Shown piece by piece: positions 7,787-15,748 of a stretch of 36,380 bases of DNA. Within the stretch, counting starts at the first letter, position 1; each line of letters starts with the position of its first letter. Origin of the DNA: a virus. The DNA is taken from positions 1 through 36,380 of the IMG/VR virus record IMGVR_UViG_3300009506_000111; one strand, given 5' to 3'. The notes beneath the pieces are model-generated. The model had not been told where the DNA came from. It saw only the letters and a list, made by a program, of their open reading frames with translations, and did not search any database. The position numbers and the translations under genes are program-made.

Positions 7787-8515
7787 GTGAGCGAGACCAG
7801 CACCGAGGGTGGCCAGCAGGGCGGGACCGGCGGGACCGGTGGCTCCGAGGGCGACCAGCAGCAGACCCAGCAGCAGGGTGGACAGCAGCAGACATCGACG
7901 GGCCAGACCGGGCAGCAGGGCATCGCGAGCGAGGCCGGGCGCCTCGTGGAGCAGCAGCGCCAGCAGCAGGCCGAACAGCAGGGCGGCGCCGAGGGTGGGA
8001 TCGAGTCCCTCCCGGAGTGGGCGCAGAAGCTGATCCGGGACACTCGGAGCGAGGCCGCCAGCGCCCGAACCTCCGCCAAGGAGGCCGCGGCGAAGGAGGC
8101 GCGCGAGACCCTCCTCGCCGAGATCGGCAAGGCGCTCGGCCAGGAGGACAAGCTCGACCCCGAGAAGCTCAAGGCGGACCTGGAGTCCTCCTCGGCGAAG
8201 CACCGGGGTGCGCTCGTGGAGCTGGCGGTCGTGCGTGCCGCAGGCAAGGCGGGCGCCGACGTCGACGCGCTGCTCGACTCCCGCGCCTTCGTGGCGCGGC
8301 TGGACAAGCTCGACCCGTCGGCCGATGACTTCGCCGCCAAGGTGACGGAGGAGATCGCGGCTGCGGTCCGGGACAACCCGAAGCTGTCCGCAGGTCAGCC
8401 CGCTACCCGCTCCGGTGGGCAGGTGCAGGGCGGCGCCGGCGACAGTGGCGGGGAGGAGTCCTGGGAGTCCATGGAGAAGCGCGCCCGGGCCGGGCGTACC
8501 TCGCTGTTCGGCTGA
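7787..8515 (+). CDS. Capsid scaffolding protein
   Basis: 242 residues, GTG start preceded by GGGAGG. The N-terminal ~65 residues are a Gly/Gln-rich disordered stretch encoded by CAG-rich DNA. Then follow LPEWAQKLIRDTRSEA, a charged helix (AKEAAAKEARETL), the FVARLDKLDPSADDF segment and a basic C-terminal KRARAGRTSLFG. This layout and the position just before the major capsid gene are typical of phage scaffolds, in which the basic C-terminal helix binds the coat protein. Confidence 0.85.
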   Translation: MSETSTEGGQQGGTGGTGGSEGDQQQTQQQGGQQQTSTGQTGQQGIASEAGRLVEQQRQQQAEQQGGAEGGIESLPEWAQKLIRDTRSEAASARTSAKEAAAKEARETLLAEIGKALGQEDKLDPEKLKADLESSSAKHRGALVELAVVRAAGKAGADVDALLDSRAFVARLDKLDPSADDFAAKVTEEIAAAVRDNPKLSAGQPATRSGGQVQGGAGDSGGEESWESMEKRARAGRTSLFG

Positions 8516-8556
8516 GCCGCGGGGCCGGTCAGGGCTGACTCGGAAAGGAACCCAAG

Positions 8557-9444
8557 GTGACGAACACCTTCATCAAGCCGAGCGTGATCGCCCGGCAGGC
8601 CCTGATGACCCTGTACGCCAACAGCGTGATGCTGCCCCTGGTCTACAAGGACTACTCGACCGAGTTCAACGGCAACCAGGGCGACACGGTCACGATCCGC
8701 AAGCCGGCCACCTTCACCGCCGCCGAGTACGACAGCTCGATCGGTACCGTGAAGCAGGCGATCACCGAGACCAGCACCAGCGTCAAGCTGGACACGATCT
8801 ACGACGTGACGATCCCGGTCCCCGACCTGGACGCGACGATCAACCTGGACGACCTGCAGGGCAAGGTCCTGCAGCCGGCCATGGAGGCCATCTCGCAGGC
8901 GATCGATACCCTGATCCTGACCCTGCGGGACGATGTCACCGCCTCGGTGACGCTGAGCGCCTACGACGCCAGCACGAACCCGCACCCGCTGCACGACCTC
9001 GTCGACGCCCGGCGGGCGCTGAGCACGGCCAAAGTGCCGATGACCAACCGGTTCGCGGTCGTCGACCCCTACATCGCCGCGCAGTGGATGCGGGACGACC
9101 TCGCCAACCGGGCGGACGCCCGCGGCGACGCCGGCACCGCACTGCGGGACGGCTGGCTCGGCCGGGCCTTCGGCTTCGACAACATCGAGTCCAACAACAT
9201 CGCCGACTACGTCGGCGTGGGCTTCCACCCGACGGCCTTCGCGTTCGTCAGCAGGCCGCTCGCGCTGCCCAAGGGCGCCGCCTCGGCCGGGGTCGTGTCG
9301 TACAAGGGCCTGAGCGTGCGGGTCATCTACGACTACGACGCGCAGTACAAGACCGACGTCATCTCCCTGGACATCCTGTGCGGGGTGAAGACGCTCGACG
9401 CCAACCGGGCGGTGCTGCTCAACGGCCTGGCCGACTCGGTCTGA
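8557..9444 (+). CDS. Major capsid protein
   Basis: 295 residues, HK97-fold coat protein of the P22 coat/gp5-like type. Signatures are the N-terminal FIKPSVIARQALMTLYANSV, YSTEFNGNQGDTVTIRKP, the A-domain-like FAVVDPYIAAQWMRDDL and the C-terminal strand YDAQYKTDVISLDILCGVK. GTG 8557 follows GGAAAGGAA at good spacing. It is followed at once by a strong hairpin that may limit transcription of downstream genes relative to the coat gene. Confidence 0.93.
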   Translation: MTNTFIKPSVIARQALMTLYANSVMLPLVYKDYSTEFNGNQGDTVTIRKPATFTAAEYDSSIGTVKQAITETSTSVKLDTIYDVTIPVPDLDATINLDDLQGKVLQPAMEAISQAIDTLILTLRDDVTASVTLSAYDASTNPHPLHDLVDARRALSTAKVPMTNRFAVVDPYIAAQWMRDDLANRADARGDAGTALRDGWLGRAFGFDNIESNNIADYVGVGFHPTAFAFVSRPLALPKGAASAGVVSYKGLSVRVIYDYDAQYKTDVISLDILCGVKTLDANRAVLLNGLADSV

Positions 9445-9458
9445 GCCGAGCGCCAGCA

Positions 9459-9505
9459 GGACAGGGTGTGGGCCGATGCCACGGATCGTCGCCCACACCC
9501 TGTCC
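9459..9505 (+). promoter_or_regulatory. Perfect 15-bp hairpin enclosing the start codon of the next gene
   Basis: GGACAGGGTGTGGGC at 9459-9473 pairs perfectly with GCCCACACCCTGTCC at 9491-9505. The 17-nt loop contains ATG 9476. The left arm includes the only Shine-Dalgarno-like bases (AGGACAGG) and the right arm codes for AHTLS. The RNA hairpin would both attenuate transcription after the capsid gene and block initiation on the glycosyltransferase gene. There is no U-tract. Confidence 0.75.
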
Positions 9506-10795
9506 TACCCGCCGTGGCGCCGGATCGGCGCCGAGCTGGCGACGCACGCCCTGCTGGAGCACCTCGCGGACTCCGGATGGACGTGCGTCGTCGCTCCCTC
9601 GGCAGCCCAGCCTCAGGTCACGCACCGGGTGGGCCGGGTGTGGGCAGTGCCGCTGCGGCTGGCCCGGGCCAGCCGACCGGACGTCGTGCTCACCCATGCC
9701 GGGCACGTCACCCCGGGCATGGAGCACGCGCAGCGCTACGGTGCTCCGCTCGTGGTCAGCGGGCACGGCGGGCCGCCCGGGTGGATGGCGGCGCAGGCCA
9801 AGCGCGCCGAGCCCGCCCTGCTCCTGGCCAACAGCGAGGAGATGGCCCGCTCGCTGGAGCGCACCGGCCTGCCCGTGCAGGTGCTCCGCCCGCCTGTGTG
9901 GCCCGCCCGTCGTTGGCCGCTCACCCCGGCCGGTCGTGACGTCGGGCTGATCAACGCCAACCCCGACAAGGGCGGCAAGATGCTGGCCTGGCTCGCCGGC
10001 CGCAACCCGTTGACCCGCTTCGTGGTGCTCGCCGGGGGCTACGGTCAGCAGGTCCCGCTCGGCCACCTGCCCAACGTGAGCGTGCTGCCGCACGGCACGC
10101 CCCCCTCGCGATTCTGGCGCCGGGTCCGCGTCCTGCTGATGCCGAGCGTCGAGGAGTCCTGGGGGATGGCCGCGGTCGAGGCGATGCACCGCGGCATCCC
10201 GGTCATCGGCAGCACCGCCCGCGGCCTGACGGAGTGCCTCGGCGGTCTGCAGCAGACGCTCCCGGTGGACGACCGGCTGCTGTGGGGCAAGCGCCTGAGC
10301 GACACCCTCGGTCCGCGGTGGCAGGACTGGCACATCATGGCGTTGCGCCGCTCCGCCGAGCTGCACCCCGCACCCGACCTCATGGCAGCACAGCACGCGA
10401 TCGGAGGACTGATCGGCATGAGCGACACCCCGCAGACGAAGGTCGAGTACCGCAACTCGCGCACCGGGCAGACCGTGGCCGTCGAGGAGGGCTCGATGAT
10501 GCACCGGCGGTTGGACGGACTCCCGCTGGTCTGGCAGCCTGTGACCGCCGCCATGGGGGTGCGGCAGCCCTCCGGGACGCACGAGACATCCCCCCCGAGT
10601 GTCGACGGCGCCCCGGAGGGCTCCGAGCCCCCCGGCATCGACCCGGGCCGGGAGTACGGCGAGCGCATCCCGCCTCCGCGGCACGCCCCCACCTCGACGT
10701 GGATCGAGTGGGCGGTGACCTGCGGGGCCGAGCGCGCGGCGGCCACCGATGCGGGGCGCTCGGCGCTGATCGCGTTGTACGGTGATGGTCGATGA
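9476..10795 (+). CDS. GT4-like glycosyltransferase fused in frame to a small head protein
   Basis: 439 residues. Residues 1 to about 310 are a GT-B glycosyltransferase: HTLSYPPWRRIGAE near the start, a mid-domain LLLANSEEMARSLERTG, PPVWPARRW, and the GT4 donor-site region LLMPSVEESWGMAAVEAMHR with the conserved glutamates. Residues 315-439 are different: a VEYRNSRTGQTVAVEEGS start, a Pro-rich linker and TSTWIEWAVTCGAERAAATD. They resemble the short protein found after the capsid gene in many actinophages. An internal GGAGG and ATG suggest that this part is also made alone. The ATG 9476 start is buried in a hairpin loop. Confidence 0.78.
   Translation: MPRIVAHTLSYPPWRRIGAELATHALLEHLADSGWTCVVAPSAAQPQVTHRVGRVWAVPLRLARASRPDVVLTHAGHVTPGMEHAQRYGAPLVVSGHGGPPGWMAAQAKRAEPALLLANSEEMARSLERTGLPVQVLRPPVWPARRWPLTPAGRDVGLINANPDKGGKMLAWLAGRNPLTRFVVLAGGYGQQVPLGHLPNVSVLPHGTPPSRFWRRVRVLLMPSVEESWGMAAVEAMHRGIPVIGSTARGLTECLGGLQQTLPVDDRLLWGKRLSDTLGPRWQDWHIMALRRSAELHPAPDLMAAQHAIGGLIGMSDTPQTKVEYRNSRTGQTVAVEEGSMMHRRLDGLPLVWQPVTAAMGVRQPSGTHETSPPSVDGAPEGSEPPGIDPGREYGERIPPPRHAPTSTWIEWAVTCGAERAAATDAGRSALIALYGDGR
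10418..10795 (+). CDS. Probable internal-start product: head-associated protein (125 residues)
   Basis: ATG 10418 lies in the frame of the glycosyltransferase fusion and is preceded by GGAGG at 10403-10407, 10 nt upstream, a better ribosome site than that of the full gene. The product begins MSDTPQTKVEYRNSRTGQTV, has a Pro-rich middle and ends IALYGDGR, overlapping the next ATG by 4 bp. Position between capsid and connector fits a decoration or head-completion role. Whether it is free or only part of the fusion needs protein data. Confidence 0.55.
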   Translation: MSDTPQTKVEYRNSRTGQTVAVEEGSMMHRRLDGLPLVWQPVTAAMGVRQPSGTHETSPPSVDGAPEGSEPPGIDPGREYGERIPPPRHAPTSTWIEWAVTCGAERAAATDAGRSALIALYGDGR

Positions 10796-11217
10796 GCAGC
10801 GTCCTGATGTACGCCGACGTGGCGGAGCTGACCGAGTGGATCGGCAGCCCGGCGCCGAGCAACGCTCGTGCCCTGCTCCGCGCCGCCTCCCTGCTCGTGC
10901 GCGACGCCACCTCGGCCGCGCTCTACGAGGTGAACACCGCGGGCCTGCCGAGCGACGCGGACACGCTCGCCGCCTTCAGCGACGCCACGTGCGCACACGC
11001 CGAGGCGCTCGACTCGGCCGGGGTCGACCCGGCGGCCGCGGGCGCGGACAGCGCAATCGTCGGGAGCTCGATCGGGTCCGCCTCGGTCAGCTACACCTTC
11101 GCCGACAAGGCGCGGGACGCCAGGGCCCGCCTGGCCATCGAGCTGTGCCCGATGTCGCTGCGGATCCTGCGCGACGCCGGGCTGCTGGCCAACCCGCCGA
11201 TGACCTTCCGGGGCTGA
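10792..11217 (+). CDS. Head-tail connector (adaptor) protein
   Basis: 141 residues, ATG in a 4-bp overlap with the upstream stop. An all-helical protein: MYADVAELTEWIGSPAPSN, LLRAASLLVRDATSAALYEV, a central FSDATCAHAEAL helix and a terminal LCPMSLRILRDAGLL. This matches the gp6/gp15-type adaptor that binds under the portal. The assignment rests on fold pattern and position between capsid and stopper genes. Confidence 0.75.
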   Translation: MSSVLMYADVAELTEWIGSPAPSNARALLRAASLLVRDATSAALYEVNTAGLPSDADTLAAFSDATCAHAEALDSAGVDPAAAGADSAIVGSSIGSASVSYTFADKARDARARLAIELCPMSLRILRDAGLLANPPMTFRG

Positions 11218-11220
11218 GTC

Positions 11221-11553
11221 ATGGTCGCCCGGGACAGCATCGAGGCGTGGTTCACCCACACGGTCGGCGTGGAGCGCTATTCGGGGGCGGGTGTGAGCGG
11301 ACCGGTCTTCGAGGCGAGCGTCGACCTGAGAGCCTTCGTCGACCCGGTGACGAAGCAGGTCCGCGCGGCCACCGGTGAGACCTCGCTCAGCTTCGCCGGA
11401 GTGTTCCTGCCCTACGACACCGCGATGATCCCGGTCGGCTCACGGGTCACCCTGCCCTCCTCGCTCGGCGGTGCCGTCGGCACCGTGCTGTCCTGCGCGC
11501 CGCACGCCTCGGGGCTCGGCACCCCGGATCACCTTGAGCTGAGGCTCGGATGA
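11221..11553 (+). CDS. Head closure (stopper) protein
   Basis: 110 residues, mostly beta: WFTHTVGVERYSGAG, VDLRAFVDPVTKQVRAATG, SFAGVFLPYDTAMIPVGSRV and DHLELRLG. This pattern and its position after the adaptor fit the SPP1 gp16/HK97 gp7-like stopper that seals the filled head. The start ATG follows the previous stop by three bases with no strong ribosome site, so coupling is likely. Confidence 0.7.
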   Translation: MVARDSIEAWFTHTVGVERYSGAGVSGPVFEASVDLRAFVDPVTKQVRAATGETSLSFAGVFLPYDTAMIPVGSRVTLPSSLGGAVGTVLSCAPHASGLGTPDHLELRLG

Positions 11554-11909
11554 TCGCCGCCGACATCGTGTTCACCGAGGCAAACCCCGGGTTCAGTCTG
11601 AAGATGGCTGAAGCTGCACTCAAGGGCCTGCGTCTCGGGGGTGAGCACGTGCTCAAGCTGAGCCGCGACATCGTGCCGATCGAGGAGGGCACACTGGAGC
11701 GCTCCGGCATGGTCAGCGACGACGGCAAGGGCACGGTGGCCGTGAGCTACGACACGCCGTACGCCGCGCGGCAGCACGAGGACCTCGACGCCCATCACGA
11801 CCCCGGCCGATCGGCGAAGTACCTGGAGAAGGCCGTTGCCGAAGGGCGGGGTGACGTCGCGCAGCTCGTGGCCGCGCAGGTGCGGCAGATCACCGGGGGT
11901 GCGGCATGA
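11550..11909 (+). CDS. Neck / tail-completion protein (HK97 gp10-like)
   Basis: 119 residues, ATG overlapping the previous TGA. It has the family's hallmark order: a long helix (MAEAALKGLRLGGEHVLKLS), VPIEEGTLERSG, the strand VAVSYDTPYAARQHE, then RSAKYLEKAVAE and a final helix. These proteins act at the top of the tail during joining. Some members are annotated as minor capsid proteins. Confidence 0.78.
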   Translation: MIAADIVFTEANPGFSLKMAEAALKGLRLGGEHVLKLSRDIVPIEEGTLERSGMVSDDGKGTVAVSYDTPYAARQHEDLDAHHDPGRSAKYLEKAVAEGRGDVAQLVAAQVRQITGGAA

Positions 11910-12358
11910 GCGGAGTCAGCAGCACCGACCTGTGTCGTGGGATCGCCGCCCTGCTCGACGCGGCCGGCGCGGTCACCTGGACGCCGAGCGGAGCCGTCGA
12001 CCCGACGGCCGATCCGCCGCCGGTCTTCCTGACGATCTACCCGGCCGCCCCGGATGTCGCCGCCGCACTGGCCACCTACGCGGTCGGCGGGGACGATCCG
12101 ACGCTGTCCGGCTCGGTGCTCATGCTGCAGGTGCGGTGCCGTTCCGGCACCGACGACGTCACCGCTGGGGACGACCTCGACGACGCGATCAAGGACGCCC
12201 TGCTCGGCAACTTCCCCGTGACGCTGCCGAACGGCGTCCGCTTGACCAGTATCGTCCGCTCCTCGGGCTCCCCGCTCGGGCGTGACGCTGCTGGCAGAAT
12301 GGAGCGCACGACGAACTACCGCGTCCGGTACTACGACCCAACCCCGCACCGGGGCTGA
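11906..12358 (+). CDS. Tail terminator protein
   Basis: 150 residues, start overlapping the upstream stop as ATGA. The alternating helix/strand pattern LCRGIAALLDAAG, PPPVFLTIYPAAP, VLMLQVRCRSG, DDLDDAIKDALLG and RTTNYRVRYYD fits the small Minor_capsid/tail-terminator fold that caps the tail tube. Its position just before the tube gene supports the role. Confidence 0.75.
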   Translation: MSGVSSTDLCRGIAALLDAAGAVTWTPSGAVDPTADPPPVFLTIYPAAPDVAAALATYAVGGDDPTLSGSVLMLQVRCRSGTDDVTAGDDLDDAIKDALLGNFPVTLPNGVRLTSIVRSSGSPLGRDAAGRMERTTNYRVRYYDPTPHRG

Positions 12359-12371
12359 AGGGAGAACGGCC

Positions 12372-12872
12372 ATGACGGCACCGACCCGGGCGGACCTCGC
12401 GGACGCCACGCTGGTCAAGGACTGGTACCTCGACGTCGACTCGGGGTACCCGGGCGTGGCCTCGTGGATCGCGGTCGGCGGGCTGATGAAGTTCAAGCCC
12501 GAGACCCCGGCCACCTTCAAGGACGCCGGCACCTTCGAGGGCGGTGGCTGGGGGAGTCAGCAGAAGACCGCGGCGCAGTGGAAGCTGTCGCTCCAGCTCA
12601 AGCGCGCGCCGCAGTCCTCGGCGCTGACCGACTACGACGAGGGGCAGGAGGTCCTCCGCGCCGCCTCCCGACTGTTCGGAGCGTCGAACCGGGTGCACGT
12701 GCGCTGGTACGAGGCCAACGACTCCGGCCCGGTCACCGAGGCGTGGGAGGGCTACGCCAACGTCGAGTGGACCGAGGCGAACGACGGCATCGACGACATC
12801 CGGGTGATCGACGTCACCCTGCAGGGCCAGGGCGCGCCGACTGCGGTCAGCCCGAACCCCGCATCAGCCTGA
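12372..12872 (+). CDS. Major tail tube protein
   Basis: 166 residues. The start is ATG 12372, with GAAGGGAGA 8 nt upstream. It reads as a beta-sandwich tube protein: KDWYLDVDSGYPG, VGGLMKFKPETPATFKDAGT, KTAAQWKLSLQLKRAP, RVHVRWYEAND, WEGYANVEWTEAND and the terminal VIDVTLQGQGAP. It lies between the terminator and the tail assembly chaperones, the fixed place for this gene in siphoviruses. Confidence 0.87.
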   Translation: MTAPTRADLADATLVKDWYLDVDSGYPGVASWIAVGGLMKFKPETPATFKDAGTFEGGGWGSQQKTAAQWKLSLQLKRAPQSSALTDYDEGQEVLRAASRLFGASNRVHVRWYEANDSGPVTEAWEGYANVEWTEANDGIDDIRVIDVTLQGQGAPTAVSPNPASA

Positions 12873-12889
12873 GGCAGGAGCGCACCCCC

Positions 12890-13444
12890 ATGGCGTTCCG
12901 CGACCTGACCGACGTCCTCGGTGCCACCCCGGACAAGGTACTGCCCATCGAGGGCCACGACGTGGCGTTCCCGGCCCGCATCAGCGCGTGGGCCGGGACG
13001 ATGCTCCTCGCGATCCAGGAGGCGGCCCTGCGCAAGGCGGAGGCCGGTACCGATCCGTCCGCGATCGACCTGGACAACCTCATCACCGAGCTGGCGATGC
13101 AGGAGAGCGACGCACTCGACCTGGAGCGCGAGATCCTCGGCGACGGCGCGGAGCGCCTCGCCGCGCTCGGGGTGATCGGCGAGGCGCGGCAGCACGTGAT
13201 CAACACCCTGATGGCGTGGCACCTGCGCGGCCAGGAGGCGGCTGAGGCCGTGTGGGACCCGCCGGAGGGAAAAGCACCAGCCCCGAACCGGGCGGCCCGG
13301 CGGGCGACGGCTGGACGCTCCTCGACGACGGGTGGTACGGCAAGGGGCCGCTCCCGGACGGCCGGTGGCGCATCGTCCGCCGCCCCGAAGCGCACGAGGG
13401 CCAGCGGTGGGGGCAGTGGCTCGTCGAGGTCTGGCCGCTCCTGA
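12890..13444 (+). CDS. Tail assembly chaperone, zero-frame product (gpG-like)
   Basis: 184 residues. The N-terminal ~125 residues form a helical domain (VLPIEGHDVAFPARISAWAG, ITELAMQESDALDLEREILG, RQHVINTLMAWHLRGQEAAEA). After the slippery site the zero frame continues as a Ser/Gly/Arg-rich low-complexity tail, typical of the short form when the -1 frame is the meaningful one. The protein binds the tape measure during tail assembly. Confidence 0.85.
   Translation: MAFRDLTDVLGATPDKVLPIEGHDVAFPARISAWAGTMLLAIQEAALRKAEAGTDPSAIDLDNLITELAMQESDALDLEREILGDGAERLAALGVIGEARQHVINTLMAWHLRGQEAAEAVWDPPEGKAPAPNRAARRATAGRSSTTGGTARGRSRTAGGASSAAPKRTRASGGGSGSSRSGRS
13267..13273 (+). promoter_or_regulatory. Programmed -1 ribosomal frameshift site GGGAAAA
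   Basis: In the zero frame the heptamer reads G GGA AAA, a perfect X XXY YYZ slippery site, and the protein sequence at this point is PEGKAP. After slippage the ribosome reads GGG AAA AGC and enters frame 1, which stays open to 13647. Conserved tail chaperone frameshifts of this kind are known from lambda G/GT. Confidence 0.93.
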
Positions 13445-13647
13445 CCGCCGACGCGCTGCAGCTCTACGGCGTCGATCTCGCGGACGGCGCCCTGCTCCGA
13501 GCCCGCCCCTGGTCGTGGCTGCTGGCTCTGATCGACGGGCTGCTCATCACGCGGTCCCGGGTGAGCTGGGAAGCGATCGGGCCGGAGCGACAGCGCGCCG
13601 TCCGCGAGGCCCTGGCTCAGGGTGCCGACGTGACACCATGGCTGTGA
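13273..13647 (+). CDS. Tail assembly chaperone, -1 frame extension (gpT-like part)
   Basis: The frame joined by the -1 shift at 13273 gives about 124 further residues, for a fusion of 252. It holds a well-behaved protein: WTLLDDGWYGKGPLPDGRWR, RWGQWLVEVWPLLTADALQL, RPWSWLLALIDGLLI and REALAQGADVTPWL. The extension has no ribosome site of its own, so it should be made only by frameshifting. It ends 24 bp before the tape measure gene. Confidence 0.88.
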   Translation, partial: STSPEPGGPAGDGWTLLDDGWYGKGPLPDGRWRIVRRPEAHEGQRWGQWLVEVWPLLTADALQLYGVDLADGALLRARPWSWLLALIDGLLITRSRVSWEAIGPERQRAVREALAQGADVTPWL

Positions 13648-13671
13648 CGTCGGCAGGCGGGAGGGGTTGAG

Positions 13672-15747
13672 GTGGCGCTGAGCCTCGGCGAGCTGGTCGC
13701 CTACCTGAAGGCCGATGACACCAAGCTGAAGGCTGGCCTACGGGGCGCGCAGGAGAAGCTCAAGAGCTTCGGCAAGGCTGCTGCGGTGGGGCTCGGCGTG
13801 GCCGGGGCTGCAGCCGGAGCGGCGCTGGCCGCCGGTGTCGTCGGCAACCTCGACGTCGGTGAAGGTCGGGCCAAGCTCGCCGCGCAGATGAACCTGTCGA
13901 GTGAGGACTCGGCCCGTATCGGCAAGGTGGCCGGACAGGTCTACGCGGACAATTGGGGCGAGAGCCTCTCTCACGTGAACGAGGCAATCCGCGCGGTTGG
14001 ACAGAACCTCGGCGACGTCACCGACATGAGCAACGCCGAGCTGCAGAAGATGACCGAGCAGGCGCTCGCCTTGAGTCAGACCTTCGACCTTGACTTGAAC
14101 ACCGCCACCGAGGCGGCCGGGAAGCTGATCAAGAACGGCCTCGCGAAGAACAGCACCGAGGCGTTCGACATCATCACGAGCGGGATGCAGAACGGCGCCG
14201 ACCGCTCGGGCGATTTCCTAGAGACGCTGAACGAGTACGCCCCGCAGTTCGCCAAGCTCGGGTACTCCGGCGAGCAGGCGCTTGCCATTCTGCAGACCGG
14301 GCTCAAGGCAGGCGCACGGGACACCGACACGGTGGCGGACGCCTTCAAGGAGTTCTCGATCCGGGCCATCGACGGGACCGCGCAGACCGCCGATGGCTTC
14401 TCCTCGCTCGGGTTGAACGCCGAGAAGGCGGCCGCGCAGATCGGCAAGGGCGGACCGGCCGCAGCCGCGATGACGCAACGGGTGCTCGCCAAGCTCAACG
14501 CGATCAAGGATCCCGTTGAGCGCAACCGGGTCGGCGTGGAGCTGTTCGGGACGCAGTGGGAGGACACGCTGCGCCGGATCTTGCCGAGCATGGTCAACGC
14601 CGCGGACCGCACCGAGGATGTTGCCGGCGCCACGCAGCGGATGGCGGATACGGCGGGCAGCAGCGGCAAGGCCAAGATCGAGACGCTCAAGCGCGGGTTC
14701 GATCAGTGGGTGCTCAGCATGACCTCATCCAACAGCACCCTCGGCACCACGGTAGCCGCGGTGGCCTCGTTCGGCGGGCCGGCGCTGGCCATGGCGGGCA
14801 GCTTCGGCCAGATCGCCGCGGGGATGGCTGCGTTCAATCTGCAGGCCACGATTGCCGCGGTGAAGACCGCCGTCGTGGCCACCGGCACGAAGCTGTGGGC
14901 GGCCGCTCAATGGCTGCTCAACGTGGCGATGAACGCGAATCCGCTCGGACTGATCCTGATCGCCATTGTGGCCCTGGTCGGCGGGCTGATCTACGCGTGG
15001 AAGCACTCCGAGACCTTCCGGACGATCGTGCTCGCGGCCTGGTCGGCGATCAAGGCTGCGGCATCCGCCGTGTTCGGATGGATCACCAGCTGGATCCGAT
15101 CGAACTTCGAGCGGATCAAGGCCGTTGCTCAAGCGGTATGGGGCTTCATCTCGGCCTACATCCGTACCGAGATCGCCATCATTCTCGGCGTGGTGCGCGG
15201 CGTAATCGCCGTGGTCTCGTTCTTCCGCAACGCCTTCGAGTCGGCGCGGAGCGCCGTCGTGTCGAAGGTGAGCGCGCTGGTCTCGTTCGTGCGCTCGATC
15301 CCCGGCAAGATCCTCAGTGCGCTCGGCAACCTCGGAAACCTGCTCCGCGATGCGGGACGCAAGATCGTGCAGGGTCTGATCGACGGGATCAAGGCGATGT
15401 TCGGCCCGCTGCAGAGCACGTTCTCCTGGGTGACCGACCACATCCCTGACTGGAAAGGGCCGGAGGGCAAGGACCGGCGCCTGCTGTACCGTCCCGGGCG
15501 GGTCATCATGGAGGGGTTGACCGAGGGGCTGCGGGACAGTGTGCCGACCGTGCGCGCGGAGCTGACCGGCCTGACCGGCGCTCTCCCCGCCATGATCCCG
15601 GCGCCCCGCAGCGCTCCGGGGGCGACGACCGCAAGTGGCGCGGAGCACGCCCGGGTGATCTACGAAGGCGATCCCGCCGTCGCCGCGTTGCTCAAGCGGG
15701 TGGTGCGCGTGGAGTTCGGCGGGGATCCGGCGAGGATAGGGGGCTGA
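13672..15747 (+). CDS. Tail tape measure protein
   Basis: 691 residues, GTG start with GGGAGGGG upstream. The N-terminal VAYLKADDTKLKAGLRGAQE is the classic tape measure start. It is followed by an AAAGAALAAG hydrophobic stretch (about 40-60), the TP901-like region (KMTEQALALSQTFDLD, EYAPQFAKLGYSGEQALAIL), a membrane-spanning segment at about 421-441 and a second amphipathic helical region. The length is small for a siphovirus and implies a tail of about 100 nm. It has no recognisable lysozyme or peptidase domain. Confidence 0.92.
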   Translation: MALSLGELVAYLKADDTKLKAGLRGAQEKLKSFGKAAAVGLGVAGAAAGAALAAGVVGNLDVGEGRAKLAAQMNLSSEDSARIGKVAGQVYADNWGESLSHVNEAIRAVGQNLGDVTDMSNAELQKMTEQALALSQTFDLDLNTATEAAGKLIKNGLAKNSTEAFDIITSGMQNGADRSGDFLETLNEYAPQFAKLGYSGEQALAILQTGLKAGARDTDTVADAFKEFSIRAIDGTAQTADGFSSLGLNAEKAAAQIGKGGPAAAAMTQRVLAKLNAIKDPVERNRVGVELFGTQWEDTLRRILPSMVNAADRTEDVAGATQRMADTAGSSGKAKIETLKRGFDQWVLSMTSSNSTLGTTVAAVASFGGPALAMAGSFGQIAAGMAAFNLQATIAAVKTAVVATGTKLWAAAQWLLNVAMNANPLGLILIAIVALVGGLIYAWKHSETFRTIVLAAWSAIKAAASAVFGWITSWIRSNFERIKAVAQAVWGFISAYIRTEIAIILGVVRGVIAVVSFFRNAFESARSAVVSKVSALVSFVRSIPGKILSALGNLGNLLRDAGRKIVQGLIDGIKAMFGPLQSTFSWVTDHIPDWKGPEGKDRRLLYRPGRVIMEGLTEGLRDSVPTVRAELTGLTGALPAMIPAPRSAPGATTASGAEHARVIYEGDPAVAALLKRVVRVEFGGDPARIGG

Positions 15748-15748
15748 G

